Below, piece by piece: positions 10,201-19,460 of a stretch of DNA of 64,000 nucleotides. The stretch covers positions 28,041 through 92,040 of the forward strand of contig JAHIWS010000020.1 in the NCBI GenBank assembly GCA_018815925.1, read 5' to 3'. The notes beneath the pieces were generated by a model, which ran no database searches, had not been told where the DNA came from, and saw only the letters and a program-made list of their open reading frames with translations. Position numbers and translations under genes: made by a program. Each line of letters starts with the position of its first letter. Position 1 is the first letter of the stretch. Source of the DNA: Nanobdellota archaeon. Lineage in GTDB: Archaea > Nanobdellota > Nanobdellia > Pacearchaeales > GW2011-AR1.

Positions 10201-10711
10201 TTTCTCTAAGATAATCTATTAAAATCAAAACCATACAACTTGCAGTAGTTCCTGCACTTCGTATTGGTCCTGAAAAACCTGCAACAAAATAATCCTTGCC
10301 TTGTCTTGTTTTTCTAAGTTTTAACCCAGTATAACCTTCAATTGGGCTTGAAACAACACCTAAAGTAAGGTATGCAAAACCAACCCTAACACCTGCATCA
10401 ATTGCCTCAAGCAAATCTTTAAATTTACAAAATTTTTGTTTTGCAACCTCTTCTGCAATTTTAAATGCAACAGCCACATCTAATTTCCCATATTCTTTTT
10501 CAAGACCTAAAATCCTTTTTGCAATACTAGATTCTTCCATCTGAGGATAAATAGTAGATATTAACCCTACAACCTTTTCTGCCATACTCATAGCAAGAGG
10601 AATCTCAACCTTATCTACAGGATCTAATCCTTTAGCCCTAGCTTCCTCTGCAACTTCATAAACTCCTTTGACCCCCTCTTCAATCATCTTAAAATATTTT
10701 TGAGTGTTCAT
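7250..10711 (-). CDS. polC: DNA polymerase II (PolD) large subunit DP2
   Basis: 1153 aa; [40 protein letters not shown]; zinc-finger motifs; no obvious intein. Confidence 0.97.
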   Translation of the reverse strand: [1153 protein letters not shown]

Positions 10712-11289
10712 TTTAATTTCTCCAAGATTTCATACCAATCCTCAACTCTCTCGACATTATCAGGCAAACCATCTCCCTGATTCCAAGGTTTATCTAATAA
10801 AAAAACACCTATTCCTTTTTCAGCACAATCTAAACCATAAATTTCATTGTCATCTACTAAAAAATCTACTTTTTTCTCTAAACATATTTCAGCCTTGCTT
10901 CCATTTTCAGTAGGGTGGATACCCCCTGAATAAAAAATAGGGGTGTTAAAATTATTAAGATTCCTTTTGAAAAAACTTTCTGTTTCTCTTGAAACCTCCT
11001 TAGATCTTGAAGTAACAAAACAAGAAATATGTTTTTTATTTAAATCCTCAAAAACGTTTTTAAAATCAGAATAAAGGACCCTATCTTCAAAAAAACTAGT
11101 TTTCCTAAAATCTACAAGCAAATCTCTAAAAGAATCTTTATCTAACCCCAAACACTTCCAAATTTCAGAAGAATTTATATCTTCAAAAGAATAATTGGTA
11201 TTAAATCCCCTATTATAATATATAAGAAAAGGTTTCACAAAATCCACCACAGTATCATCCACATCAATTGCTATCTTCATCTTCCTCAA
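10708..11289 (-). CDS. HAD-superfamily 5'-nucleotidase-like protein
   Basis: MKIAIDVDDTVVDFVKPFL...VTSRSKE...DFLVDDNE. Confidence 0.7.
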   Translation of the reverse strand: MRKMKIAIDVDDTVVDFVKPFLIYYNRGFNTNYSFEDINSSEIWKCLGLDKDSFRDLLVDFRKTSFFEDRVLYSDFKNVFEDLNKKHISCFVTSRSKEVSRETESFFKRNLNNFNTPIFYSGGIHPTENGSKAEICLEKKVDFLVDDNEIYGLDCAEKGIGVFLLDKPWNQGDGLPDNVERVEDWYEILEKLK

Positions 11290-12850
11290 AATCCAAAATT
11301 TTAATTGCGCGAGTTTTTAAATTTAAAAGAGGAACCTTGCAATGATCAGGTTCATTTCCAAATTTTTCCTGATAGGGTGTCTTTCCCTCCCAACATGAAG
11401 CAGAAATCATCAAAATATTATTATAATAAGAAATCCCACTTTTATGCATATGTCCTGCAAAAAAAATATCAGGAACATCTCTAATAAGGTGTGCATCTTT
11501 TTCAAAAGGATAATACTGAACAGACTTGTGTGTAGGGGCAAGATGCCTATTTTTTAAAAGATATTTCATTATTTTTTCAGGACTATTTGCTGCTTTTTGT
11601 AACATGAGTTTTGGAATATTATTAACATAAAATGGAAAAGAAAATCCGTGATAACATAAAACATTGAAACCAGGAAAATTAATTTTTGCCCCTATATTAA
11701 CTGTTGATGGATTTTGAATAAGAATGACATTTTCCAATTCAGATATTGCCCAAGCATATCTTTTGTCTAAAATAGGTTGGGGTTCCATTAACCTAACACA
11801 ATCATGATTCCCAGGACAAATAATTATCTTAATATCTTTTCTTATTTTTCCAAGAAGTTCTGCCAACTCGGAAAATTGTTCTTCCAAATTTTTAATTTTA
11901 AGGTCTCTTTCTTGATTAGGATAATTACCTATGCCTGTAACAAGATCACCCCCAACAAACAAATATTTTATTTTTTCTACTTCAGATGTATTAGGAAGCT
12001 TTCCACTTAAATAAGTAATAAATTTCAAAAAACTTTTTTCTAAAAACTTTTTACTCCCAAAATGCAAATCTCCAATAAATAAAGCATATTCTTCTACAGG
12101 AGAGTTTTTTCTTTCTAAAAGCATAGATTCAGGAAAAATAATATCATTTACAAAAAAAATCTCCCTATTACCAACACCCTTAAAACCCAAAACAGAATCA
12201 AGAGCTATATCTTCTGCCTTTTGATACAAATCTTTTTTAGATGCATTAATTAAAACTTTTATTTTTCCAGTTAAATCTTCTACTTCTAACAAAATATTTT
12301 TATTTTTTGTTGTTCTCTTACTAGAAACAAGCCCTATAATAGAAACACCCTGCCTATTTCCTGAAATTTTATTTATGGATACAAGGTTTCCTAGCTCAGA
12401 ATGTTCTTCTAAAATTTCCCTCATATCTTTAAATCTTGTCTTAAAATATTTAACAAAATCTTTTACTTCAAGTTTTTTATTCTTTTGAATTTCAACAGGA
12501 AAAACCTTTACACCCTCTATAGCAGGTTGATTGCAAACTTCTTCCTCGATAGGTTCTACACAAACAGATGTTTCTTTTGAAATCTCAATACTCAACCCAA
12601 GTTTTATTTTAAGTTTTTCTAGTTTTTTTTGTTTTTCTTTTGGAAGAGTCAAAAAAACCTTGCTTACGCCCTCCATATTATTCTCAAAAATGTTTTTGGT
12701 TATTATCTTCTGTTGAGTATAGCTTCCCAATCTATCAATGATGAGTTTTATAGATTCTACATCCTCTACACCACTAAACAAACCTAAAACATCCTTATCC
12801 AATAAAAATCCTTTTTTTAGACAAAATCTTAAAATTTCTTTATTATCCAT
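11264..12850 (-). CDS. polB: DNA polymerase II (PolD) small subunit DP1
   Basis: OB-fold region then calcineurin-like motifs LFIGDLHFGSKKF, FVGGDLVTG, ICPGNHDCVR, AGHMHKSG. Confidence 0.95.
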   Translation of the reverse strand: MDNKEILRFCLKKGFLLDKDVLGLFSGVEDVESIKLIIDRLGSYTQQKIITKNIFENNMEGVSKVFLTLPKEKQKKLEKLKIKLGLSIEISKETSVCVEPIEEEVCNQPAIEGVKVFPVEIQKNKKLEVKDFVKYFKTRFKDMREILEEHSELGNLVSINKISGNRQGVSIIGLVSSKRTTKNKNILLEVEDLTGKIKVLINASKKDLYQKAEDIALDSVLGFKGVGNREIFFVNDIIFPESMLLERKNSPVEEYALFIGDLHFGSKKFLEKSFLKFITYLSGKLPNTSEVEKIKYLFVGGDLVTGIGNYPNQERDLKIKNLEEQFSELAELLGKIRKDIKIIICPGNHDCVRLMEPQPILDKRYAWAISELENVILIQNPSTVNIGAKINFPGFNVLCYHGFSFPFYVNNIPKLMLQKAANSPEKIMKYLLKNRHLAPTHKSVQYYPFEKDAHLIRDVPDIFFAGHMHKSGISYYNNILMISASCWEGKTPYQEKFGNEPDHCKVPLLNLKTRAIKILDFEEDEDSN

Positions 12851-12852
12851 TT

Positions 12853-14067
12853 TTAATTATAATTTAAAGAATGTTCAATTATCTCTTTTGCTTTTTCAAT
12901 TATATTCCTACCAATTGCTAATTTTATTTCCCTCATTCTCCCTCCTCTCCCTTTAGAAATAACCTTGACATTAATAATTCCCAACATATCAAACTCCTGA
13001 ATAATATCACTAACCCTTCTCTGGGTTAAAACTTCTAACTTATTCCTTATGCAAATGTCTTGATAAAGATTATAAACATCACCTGTAAAAATAGGGTTTT
13101 CTTTTTGTTTGTCTGATAATTTAATTATGGCACCTAAGACAACTTGAAACTGTTTAGGTTCAGAATCTATAACTTCTAAAATCTTATCCTTTTCTATCTT
13201 ATCATTAGCTTCATCTATATGTTTTAATAGAATTTTTTCTGAGTTATCTCGCTCTGCTAATTCTCCTGCAACTCTTAGTAAATCTAAAGCCCTCCTTGCA
13301 TCTCCATGTTCTCTAGCAGCATATGCAGCACACTTAGCTATCACACCTTCTTTAACTACCTCTGGTTTAAAAGTCAATTCTGATCTTTTTTTTAAAATTT
13401 CTTGGAGCTGCATAGCATTATAAGGGGAAAAAACTATTTCTTCCTCAGATAAAGAACTTCTAACCCTAGGATCAATCTCCTCTAAAAAAGTAAGATCATT
13501 ACTAATTCCTACAATACAAATCTGGGTTTTAGATAGTTCAGAATTTAACCTAGTTAAATTATACAAAAAATCATTAGAAATTTTTTTGACTGTTTGATCA
13601 ATCTCATCAAGGATAAGAACCAGCAATTGTTTTTCCGAATCAATAAGTTCTATGAATTTACTATAAACAGCCTGTGTCGGAAGACCTGTAGAAGGAACCT
13701 CTCCACCTAATTTTTTAATAAGTTCTGCTAAAATCCTATATTCTGTGTCAGAAATTTTTTTTAATTTGCAATTTAAATATTCTATTCTAAGTTTAAAATC
13801 AGCATCTTTTTTTACCCTTTTCAAAAGTTCATCTTTGACATATTGTATTGAAAGGGTTTTTCCTGTACCTGTTTTCCCAAATAAAAATAAATTACTAGTT
13901 TTTTCACCTCTCAAAGCAGGAGCCAATATAGAAGCAACTTGTTTTATTTGTTCTCCTCTATGTAATATCTCTTCAGGCCTATGATTTGACTGTAAAATTG
14001 ATTTATTTTTAAAAATCTTATTCTTATCAAAAGACTCAAAAATACCTTCTAATTCCTCTTTCATCAT
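12853..14067 (-). CDS. cdc6: Orc1/Cdc6 replication initiator
   Basis: LFLFGKTGTGKTLSIQYV (Walker A), VLILDEIDQ (Walker B), AAREHGDARRALDLLRVAGELAE, C-terminal wHTH. Confidence 0.96.
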   Translation of the reverse strand: MMKEELEGIFESFDKNKIFKNKSILQSNHRPEEILHRGEQIKQVASILAPALRGEKTSNLFLFGKTGTGKTLSIQYVKDELLKRVKKDADFKLRIEYLNCKLKKISDTEYRILAELIKKLGGEVPSTGLPTQAVYSKFIELIDSEKQLLVLILDEIDQTVKKISNDFLYNLTRLNSELSKTQICIVGISNDLTFLEEIDPRVRSSLSEEEIVFSPYNAMQLQEILKKRSELTFKPEVVKEGVIAKCAAYAAREHGDARRALDLLRVAGELAERDNSEKILLKHIDEANDKIEKDKILEVIDSEPKQFQVVLGAIIKLSDKQKENPIFTGDVYNLYQDICIRNKLEVLTQRRVSDIIQEFDMLGIINVKVISKGRGGRMREIKLAIGRNIIEKAKEIIEHSLNYN

Positions 14068-14559
<492 letters not shown>

Positions 14560-14841
14560 TTGTTTCTCTCTTGCTTTGTTATGCAAACTGAAAAAAATCC
14601 CTTTAGTGCTATATTGGGAAAAATGATAGTGACAAAAGAAGGAAAAAGATTAGGTTTTGTTAAAGATATAACTTTTGAAACACGATCAGGAGAATTAATT
14701 AATCTTGTAGTAAAAGATCCAACCCCTTATACTAAAAATCTTAATCTTGAAAAAACATCTTCTAATGATCTTTTAATTCCTTATAGTGCAATAATAGCCA
14801 TAGGTGATTTTGTTATTGTTTCTGAAGAGGATTTAATTTAA
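14560..14841 (+). CDS. PRC-barrel domain protein
   Basis: AILGKMIVTKEGKRLGFVKDITFETRSGELINLVV; start may be the internal Met at 14581. Confidence 0.75.
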   Translation: MFLSCFVMQTEKNPFSAILGKMIVTKEGKRLGFVKDITFETRSGELINLVVKDPTPYTKNLNLEKTSSNDLLIPYSAIIAIGDFVIVSEEDLI

Positions 14842-14882
14842 TTTACACAAATATTTAAAAACACACTTTTTATTTAAATAAA

Positions 14883-15314
14883 ATGAAACTTTTAGGATTT
14901 AATTTTACTAAAATAAGCATAGAGAAAAAAGATACAAGAGTAGATAAATTAAAAATAAACACTAAAATAGATCTTAAAGAGATTAAAGAAGTAGAACAAG
15001 GTTTATTTAAAACAAAAGAAAAACTAATTGCAATTAATTTTAATTATTCTATAGAATATGAACCTGAATTTGCAAAGATATATTTTGAAGGGGGTTTTGT
15101 AATTTCTCTAGAATCAAAAGATGCTAAAGAACTTTTAAAACAATGGGAAGAAAAAAAGACACCTGATGATATTAGGATTAAAATTTTTAATATTATCCTA
15201 AGGAAAACAAATGTAAAAGCACTACAATTAGAGGAAGAAATAGGGTTACCTTTTCATGTTTCTATGCCTATCATAAGAAAACAAGACCCAACAAACCAAA
15301 ATACAGAAACATAG
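14883..15314 (+). CDS. Conserved hypothetical archaeal protein (possibly SecB-like fold)
   Basis: AINFNYSIEYEPEFAKIYFEGGFVISLESKDAKELLKQWEEKK. Confidence 0.6.
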   Translation: MKLLGFNFTKISIEKKDTRVDKLKINTKIDLKEIKEVEQGLFKTKEKLIAINFNYSIEYEPEFAKIYFEGGFVISLESKDAKELLKQWEEKKTPDDIRIKIFNIILRKTNVKALQLEEEIGLPFHVSMPIIRKQDPTNQNTET

Positions 15315-15348
15315 GAAGAATTTTAAGTTATATTTCTTTTTATTTCTT

Positions 15349-15624
15349 ATGAAAATATCTAATATAAAAAGAGAAAAAATTTCAGAGCAAATTTTAGCAT
15401 ACCTTTACTCAATAAGCCCAAAACCAGCATTTACATCTCATATTGCGAGGGAAATTGCTAGGGATGAAGAATTCATTAAAGACCTCCTTTTTGAGCTTAA
15501 GAAGAAAAATCTAATCTTAGACATAAAAAAAAATGCCTTTGGATTACCCTATAAACGAAGATTAAGATGGAAATTGAGTAATTCAGCTTACAATTTCTAC
15601 AGACAACACCAACATCCTAATTAG
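15349..15624 (+). CDS. Winged-helix DNA-binding protein
   Basis: ISEQILAYLYSISPKPAFTSHIAREIARDEEFIKDLLFELKKKNLIL. Confidence 0.65.
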   Translation: MKISNIKREKISEQILAYLYSISPKPAFTSHIAREIARDEEFIKDLLFELKKKNLILDIKKNAFGLPYKRRLRWKLSNSAYNFYRQHQHPN

Positions 15625-15679
15625 TTTTTATATTTTTGACAATACTAAAATATTTATACTTCTTGTTTTACTATTATTT

Positions 15680-16348
15680 ATGGATCAAATAAAAGAAGCT
15701 TTCCAAAAAGTAAAACAAGATGTTGATTTATTAAAAAAAGATTTAGATTTCTTAAAGGAAAATATTGTTGAAACAAGACAAAAAATAATTGATTTATGCA
15801 ATATAGTCTTAAAATTATCTAAAAAAGAGGCTCCGACACATAAACAAGATATTCCAACAGTTTCGACACATCCTTCGACACATTCAACAAGGTTTAAGCC
15901 ATTAAAAACCCAAAATATGCTTATTTCCACTGGAAATCAAGGGGTTTCGACAGACAGACAGACAGACAGACAGACACACCAACAGACACAAAAAACACCT
16001 CAAAACACCCCCAATTCTATTGAAAATGCAGTTGAAATGTTAGAATCCTTAGATAATCTTAAAAGGGAAATTAGGCTGAAATTTAAAAGACTTACAGATC
16101 AAGAGTGGGTAGTTTTTTCAACAATATATCAATTTGACGAAGAGCAAATAAGTGCAGATCATAAAGCTCTTTCTAAGAAGTTAGGTTTATCTGAAAGTTC
16201 TATTAGGGATTATGTTGGGAGATTAATTAAAAAAGGAATTCCCGTCGAGAAAAAGAGAATAAATAATAAACAAATATCCTTATCTATTTCTCCCAATCTC
16301 AAGAAAATAGCATCTCTTCCTACAATTTTACAATTAAGAGAGCTTTAG
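15680..16348 (+). CDS. Coiled-coil + C-terminal HTH regulator with repeat-encoded linker
   Basis: N-terminal coiled coil, linker STDRQTDRQTHQQTQKTPQNTPN, C-terminal HTH ALSKKLGLSESSIRDYVGRLIKKGIPV. Confidence 0.75.
   Translation: MDQIKEAFQKVKQDVDLLKKDLDFLKENIVETRQKIIDLCNIVLKLSKKEAPTHKQDIPTVSTHPSTHSTRFKPLKTQNMLISTGNQGVSTDRQTDRQTHQQTQKTPQNTPNSIENAVEMLESLDNLKREIRLKFKRLTDQEWVVFSTIYQFDEEQISADHKALSKKLGLSESSIRDYVGRLIKKGIPVEKKRINNKQISLSISPNLKKIASLPTILQLREL
15949..15976. repeat. (GACA)7 tetranucleotide repeat inside CDS
   Basis: gacagacagacagacagacagacagaca read directly. Confidence 0.98.
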
Positions 16349-16529
16349 CTAGTTTTTATGTTAGCCGAATAACTTCCATTTTTTTCAAACTAGTATTAAT
16401 TTTAAGTCTCTTTTTCTAATTTTTTACTTTTTTAAATCTTAAAACCCTCTAAATTTCCTTTTTTATTTTTATTACTTTAAACAATTATTTGTTTTTAATT
16501 CTCACTTTTGATTTTTTAAATTTCTTTTT

Positions 16530-17189
16530 TTAATTTTTCTTATGCTTTTTTGGTCTTTTTACACTCACTTTTGATTTTTTCATTAATTTTTCTTTTATTT
16601 CATCAGGGATAAATACCCTTTTCTTACCATTATACTCTATTCTTTCTTCAATTATATCCCCTTTTTGTTTTATTCGATTTATCTGTCCTCTTATTGTTGA
16701 TTTAGATTTTCCTAACATTGCTGCCAAATCATCATAACTTAAGTTCATGTCACTATTTAAAAGTACCCACAAAATAGCCCTCTCAGTTACTGAAAATTGG
16801 TCTAATTTTGGTGTTTGAACAGCTGTTTGCACACCTGTTTGAACAGCATAAACACCTGTTTGTTTATCAAACACCTGTTTAGGTGTTTTAAACACCTGTT
16901 TAGGTTTTAACTCATTCATGATCGATAAAATATTTTTCAATCCTTCAAGCTCTTTTTTTATCGAAGACAAATCTTCTTTTAACCCTTCAATATTATTTTG
17001 TTGTAAATTTTTTTCAGATTCAAGGTGTTTTATCCATCCACTAACAGCACTAATATCTTTTTTAACAGCCTCAAAACCTTTTTTTGTGTCTTCTTCAACA
17101 CGTTCTACCTCTTTTTTTCTAGAAAACCACCTAAACATAGTATTTCTAAATACCTTAATTATATAAATCTTTCTATTTTTCGACGACAA
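16530..17189 (-). CDS. Coiled-coil + C-terminal HTH regulator, same architecture as the 15680-16348 protein
   Basis: N-terminal coiled coil; linker KPKQVFKTPKQVFDKQTGVYAVQTGVQTAVQTPK; HTH DLAAMLGKSKSTIRGQINRIKQKGDIIEE. Confidence 0.75.
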   Translation of the reverse strand: MSSKNRKIYIIKVFRNTMFRWFSRKKEVERVEEDTKKGFEAVKKDISAVSGWIKHLESEKNLQQNNIEGLKEDLSSIKKELEGLKNILSIMNELKPKQVFKTPKQVFDKQTGVYAVQTGVQTAVQTPKLDQFSVTERAILWVLLNSDMNLSYDDLAAMLGKSKSTIRGQINRIKQKGDIIEERIEYNGKKRVFIPDEIKEKLMKKSKVSVKRPKKHKKN

Positions 17190-17405
17190 TTTCCAAAGAT
17201 GTTAGTAAATAACATAAATAAAAAAGAGCAAAAAAGGTGCCAAAAATTAACTTTTTTCTATGCAAAAACAGTTGTTTATTTAAAAAAACACCCTTAGCAG
17301 CCTGTTTAAAACACCCTCAAACAACCCCAAACAACATAAACACCTGTTTGTTTTTTTAACTTTTCCATCGGTAAAGCACCATAAACAGCCTGTTTAAACA
17401 AACTC
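16811..17405. repeat. Dispersed AAACACCTGTTT / AGCCTGTTTAAA repeats
   Basis: At least seven CCTGTTT-containing copies between 16831 and 17395, both inside the CDS and upstream of it. Confidence 0.6.
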
Positions 17406-17412
17406 AATACAT

Positions 17413-17927
17413 ACTTAGGTAACCTTAGTGCACAATATGCCTAGGCTAAGAAGATTAATACAAAATTTTTTTTGGAAAGATAGTAAATTATCCCAAATAT
17501 CTTTAAAAAGATTATTATAATTCTTTCTTTATACCAAATAAACAAGGGCAAATAACCTTTAAAGAAGATCTTCTTTTTGGAGGAATTGAAGGAAAATTTT
17601 ACATTGATTTAAAAACACCTAATTGTATTTATGTTGTTGAAAACATCAAATATTCTATATCAACAGATAATGTTGTAAGTGTTGTAAGAGTTCCTTATAA
17701 TTTTGAGGGAAAGGAACGATCTGAATTAGGGGTAGCAAAATCATTACAAATTGTTTAGAAGATCCAAGAGCCCCTAAAGATTGGAAACCAAAACCAACCT
17801 AAGAATAATTCTTCATGAGGAAGGTTATGGACCTTTTAGCAAACCTCCTTGGGTAAAAGGCGGTCCTCCACACCCTACAAAAAATACTAAAATCCTTCTC
17901 TTTCACTTAGCTAACCTTAGTGCACAA
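17413..17927. repeat. 23-bp direct repeat pair ACTTAG(G/C)TAACCTTAGTGCACAA
   Basis: 17413-17435 and 17905-17927, one mismatch. Confidence 0.75.
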
Positions 17928-18340
17928 CTCCCACAGGCCACAAAAATTAAGGTCAAAAATAGGTGGAAAAACAGCAAAATATAATGGATCTTTTTAAAAA
18001 TAAATGATTTTATGTTTATTAATGGCAGATGAATTAAAAGATATAGGTGGGAAAACAATTAGTCCTGGAATCTATTATTTTCCTGAAAAAAACAATAACA
18101 TTTCTTTCAAATTATTTTAAATTAGTTTCTGTTCCTTTTTTAGGTAAAGGTTATTAGTGGGAACAACTCTTTGGGGTGTAGGTCTTCCTATTTCTCAAGA
18201 TCATCCTCCAGACCATAAAAGAGCAAGGAAAAGAGACTTACTACAGGAGAAATACCTGCATTAAAAATAAGAACTCAAACAGAAAGATTTGTTTCTCAAG
18301 ATAAAATAGAAGATTTCTTTAACTTACAAGCAGCCTAATT
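17540..18340 (+). pseudogene. Degraded coding remnants
   Basis: Short coding-like stretches (e.g. TFKEDLLFGGIEGKFYIDLKTPNCIYVVENIKYSISTDNVVSVVRVPYNF; LRIILHEEGYGPFSKPPWVKGGPPHPT; MADELKDIGGKTISPGIYYFPEK) interrupted by stops/frameshifts. Confidence 0.5.
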
Positions 18341-18477
18341 ACTAAAAACCAATTTTCCTCTATAAAACTTCTTACAACCTATATTAACAGAACTTTTTAC
18401 CCTACAATATATGAACTAAGGGGGTCCTAAATGCCCGTGAACCATAACTTTATATACCTAAGTGCACGTTATTTACT

Positions 18478-18690
18478 ATGAAAAAGAGGGAAAAAGAGAT
18501 TAAATGCAAACATTGTGGAGAATGTTGTAAAAGATTAAATTTTACAGACAAATTAATTATATCTCTTAATACATTTTCTTTTATGTTTTCTAAAAAGTGT
18601 AAATTCCTTAATCAAGATAATCTTTGTAAAATATATAATAACCGCCCTAAGATATGTAGAGATTGGATTTGTGGGGTTTTCAAAAAATGA
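18478..18690 (+). CDS. YkgJ-type cysteine cluster protein
   Basis: CKHCGECCKRLNF...CKFLNQDNLCKIYNNRPKICRDW. Confidence 0.85.
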   Translation: MKKREKEIKCKHCGECCKRLNFTDKLIISLNTFSFMFSKKCKFLNQDNLCKIYNNRPKICRDWICGVFKK

Positions 18691-19460
18691 TTACCACTAA
18701 ACCCTTAGCAGCAATATATGTAAGAGTTAGCACAGAAGAACAAGCAAGGCAAGGGGTGTCTTTAGCTGCACAAGAAGAGGCCTTACAGAATTATGCAAAT
18801 GCATTGGGTTATGATGTTTTGAAAATTTACAAAGATGAAGGAAAATCTGCAAAAGATATAAAGGGAAGACCAGAAATGGTGCAACTACTCATAGATGCAG
18901 AAGCACGTAAATTTCAGGCAATTTTTATCTATAAACTTGATAGGTTTTCAAGAAGCTTGAGAGATCTTATAGAAACAATTGCAAAATTAAAAGAATGGAA
19001 CATAGATTTTGTTTCTCTTCAAGATAAGATTGAGACTACAAGTGCATCAGGAAAATTAATGTTCCATATAATATCTGCTTTTGCTGAGTTTGAAAGAAAT
19101 GTTACCGGAGAAAGAACAAAATTTTCTATGGATAAAGTAGCAAGAGATGGAAATCCTATTACTAGAGCCCCTTGGGGATATAAATTAGAAAATAAAAAAC
19201 TAATTCCAACAGAGCATTCATATCAAGTCCAGGAGGTTTTTCAAGATTTTTTAAACCAAGACGTGAGCCTCACTAAATTAGCAAAGAAATATAGTTTCTC
19301 TGTCAATGGCTTAAAGAAAATTCTAACAAATCAAACTTATTTAGGAAAAATTAAGTTTGATAAGCAAACCCACCAAGGAACACACCAAGCATTAATATCT
19401 TCGACGCTCTTCAACCACGTTCAGAATAAATTAGAAAAGTTAGGGATAAAGAAGATTTAG
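18687..19460 (+). CDS. Serine recombinase (resolvase N-terminal + recombinase domain)
   Basis: AIYVRVSTEEQARQGVSLAAQEEAL, FIYKLDRFSRSLRDLI, SAFAEFERNVTGERTK; likely start at 18687 (ATGA overlap with upstream stop); ORF open from 18663. Confidence 0.92.
   Translation: MITTKPLAAIYVRVSTEEQARQGVSLAAQEEALQNYANALGYDVLKIYKDEGKSAKDIKGRPEMVQLLIDAEARKFQAIFIYKLDRFSRSLRDLIETIAKLKEWNIDFVSLQDKIETTSASGKLMFHIISAFAEFERNVTGERTKFSMDKVARDGNPITRAPWGYKLENKKLIPTEHSYQVQEVFQDFLNQDVSLTKLAKKYSFSVNGLKKILTNQTYLGKIKFDKQTHQGTHQALISSTLFNHVQNKLEKLGIKKI

Noticed and set aside
7250-10711. Intein in PolD large subunit
   Set aside because: Length (1153 aa) and continuity through conserved motifs leave no room for an intein.
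17025-17297. 90-aa plus-strand ORF
   Set aside because: Low-complexity Phe/Asn/Lys sequence antisense to the regulator start and repeats.
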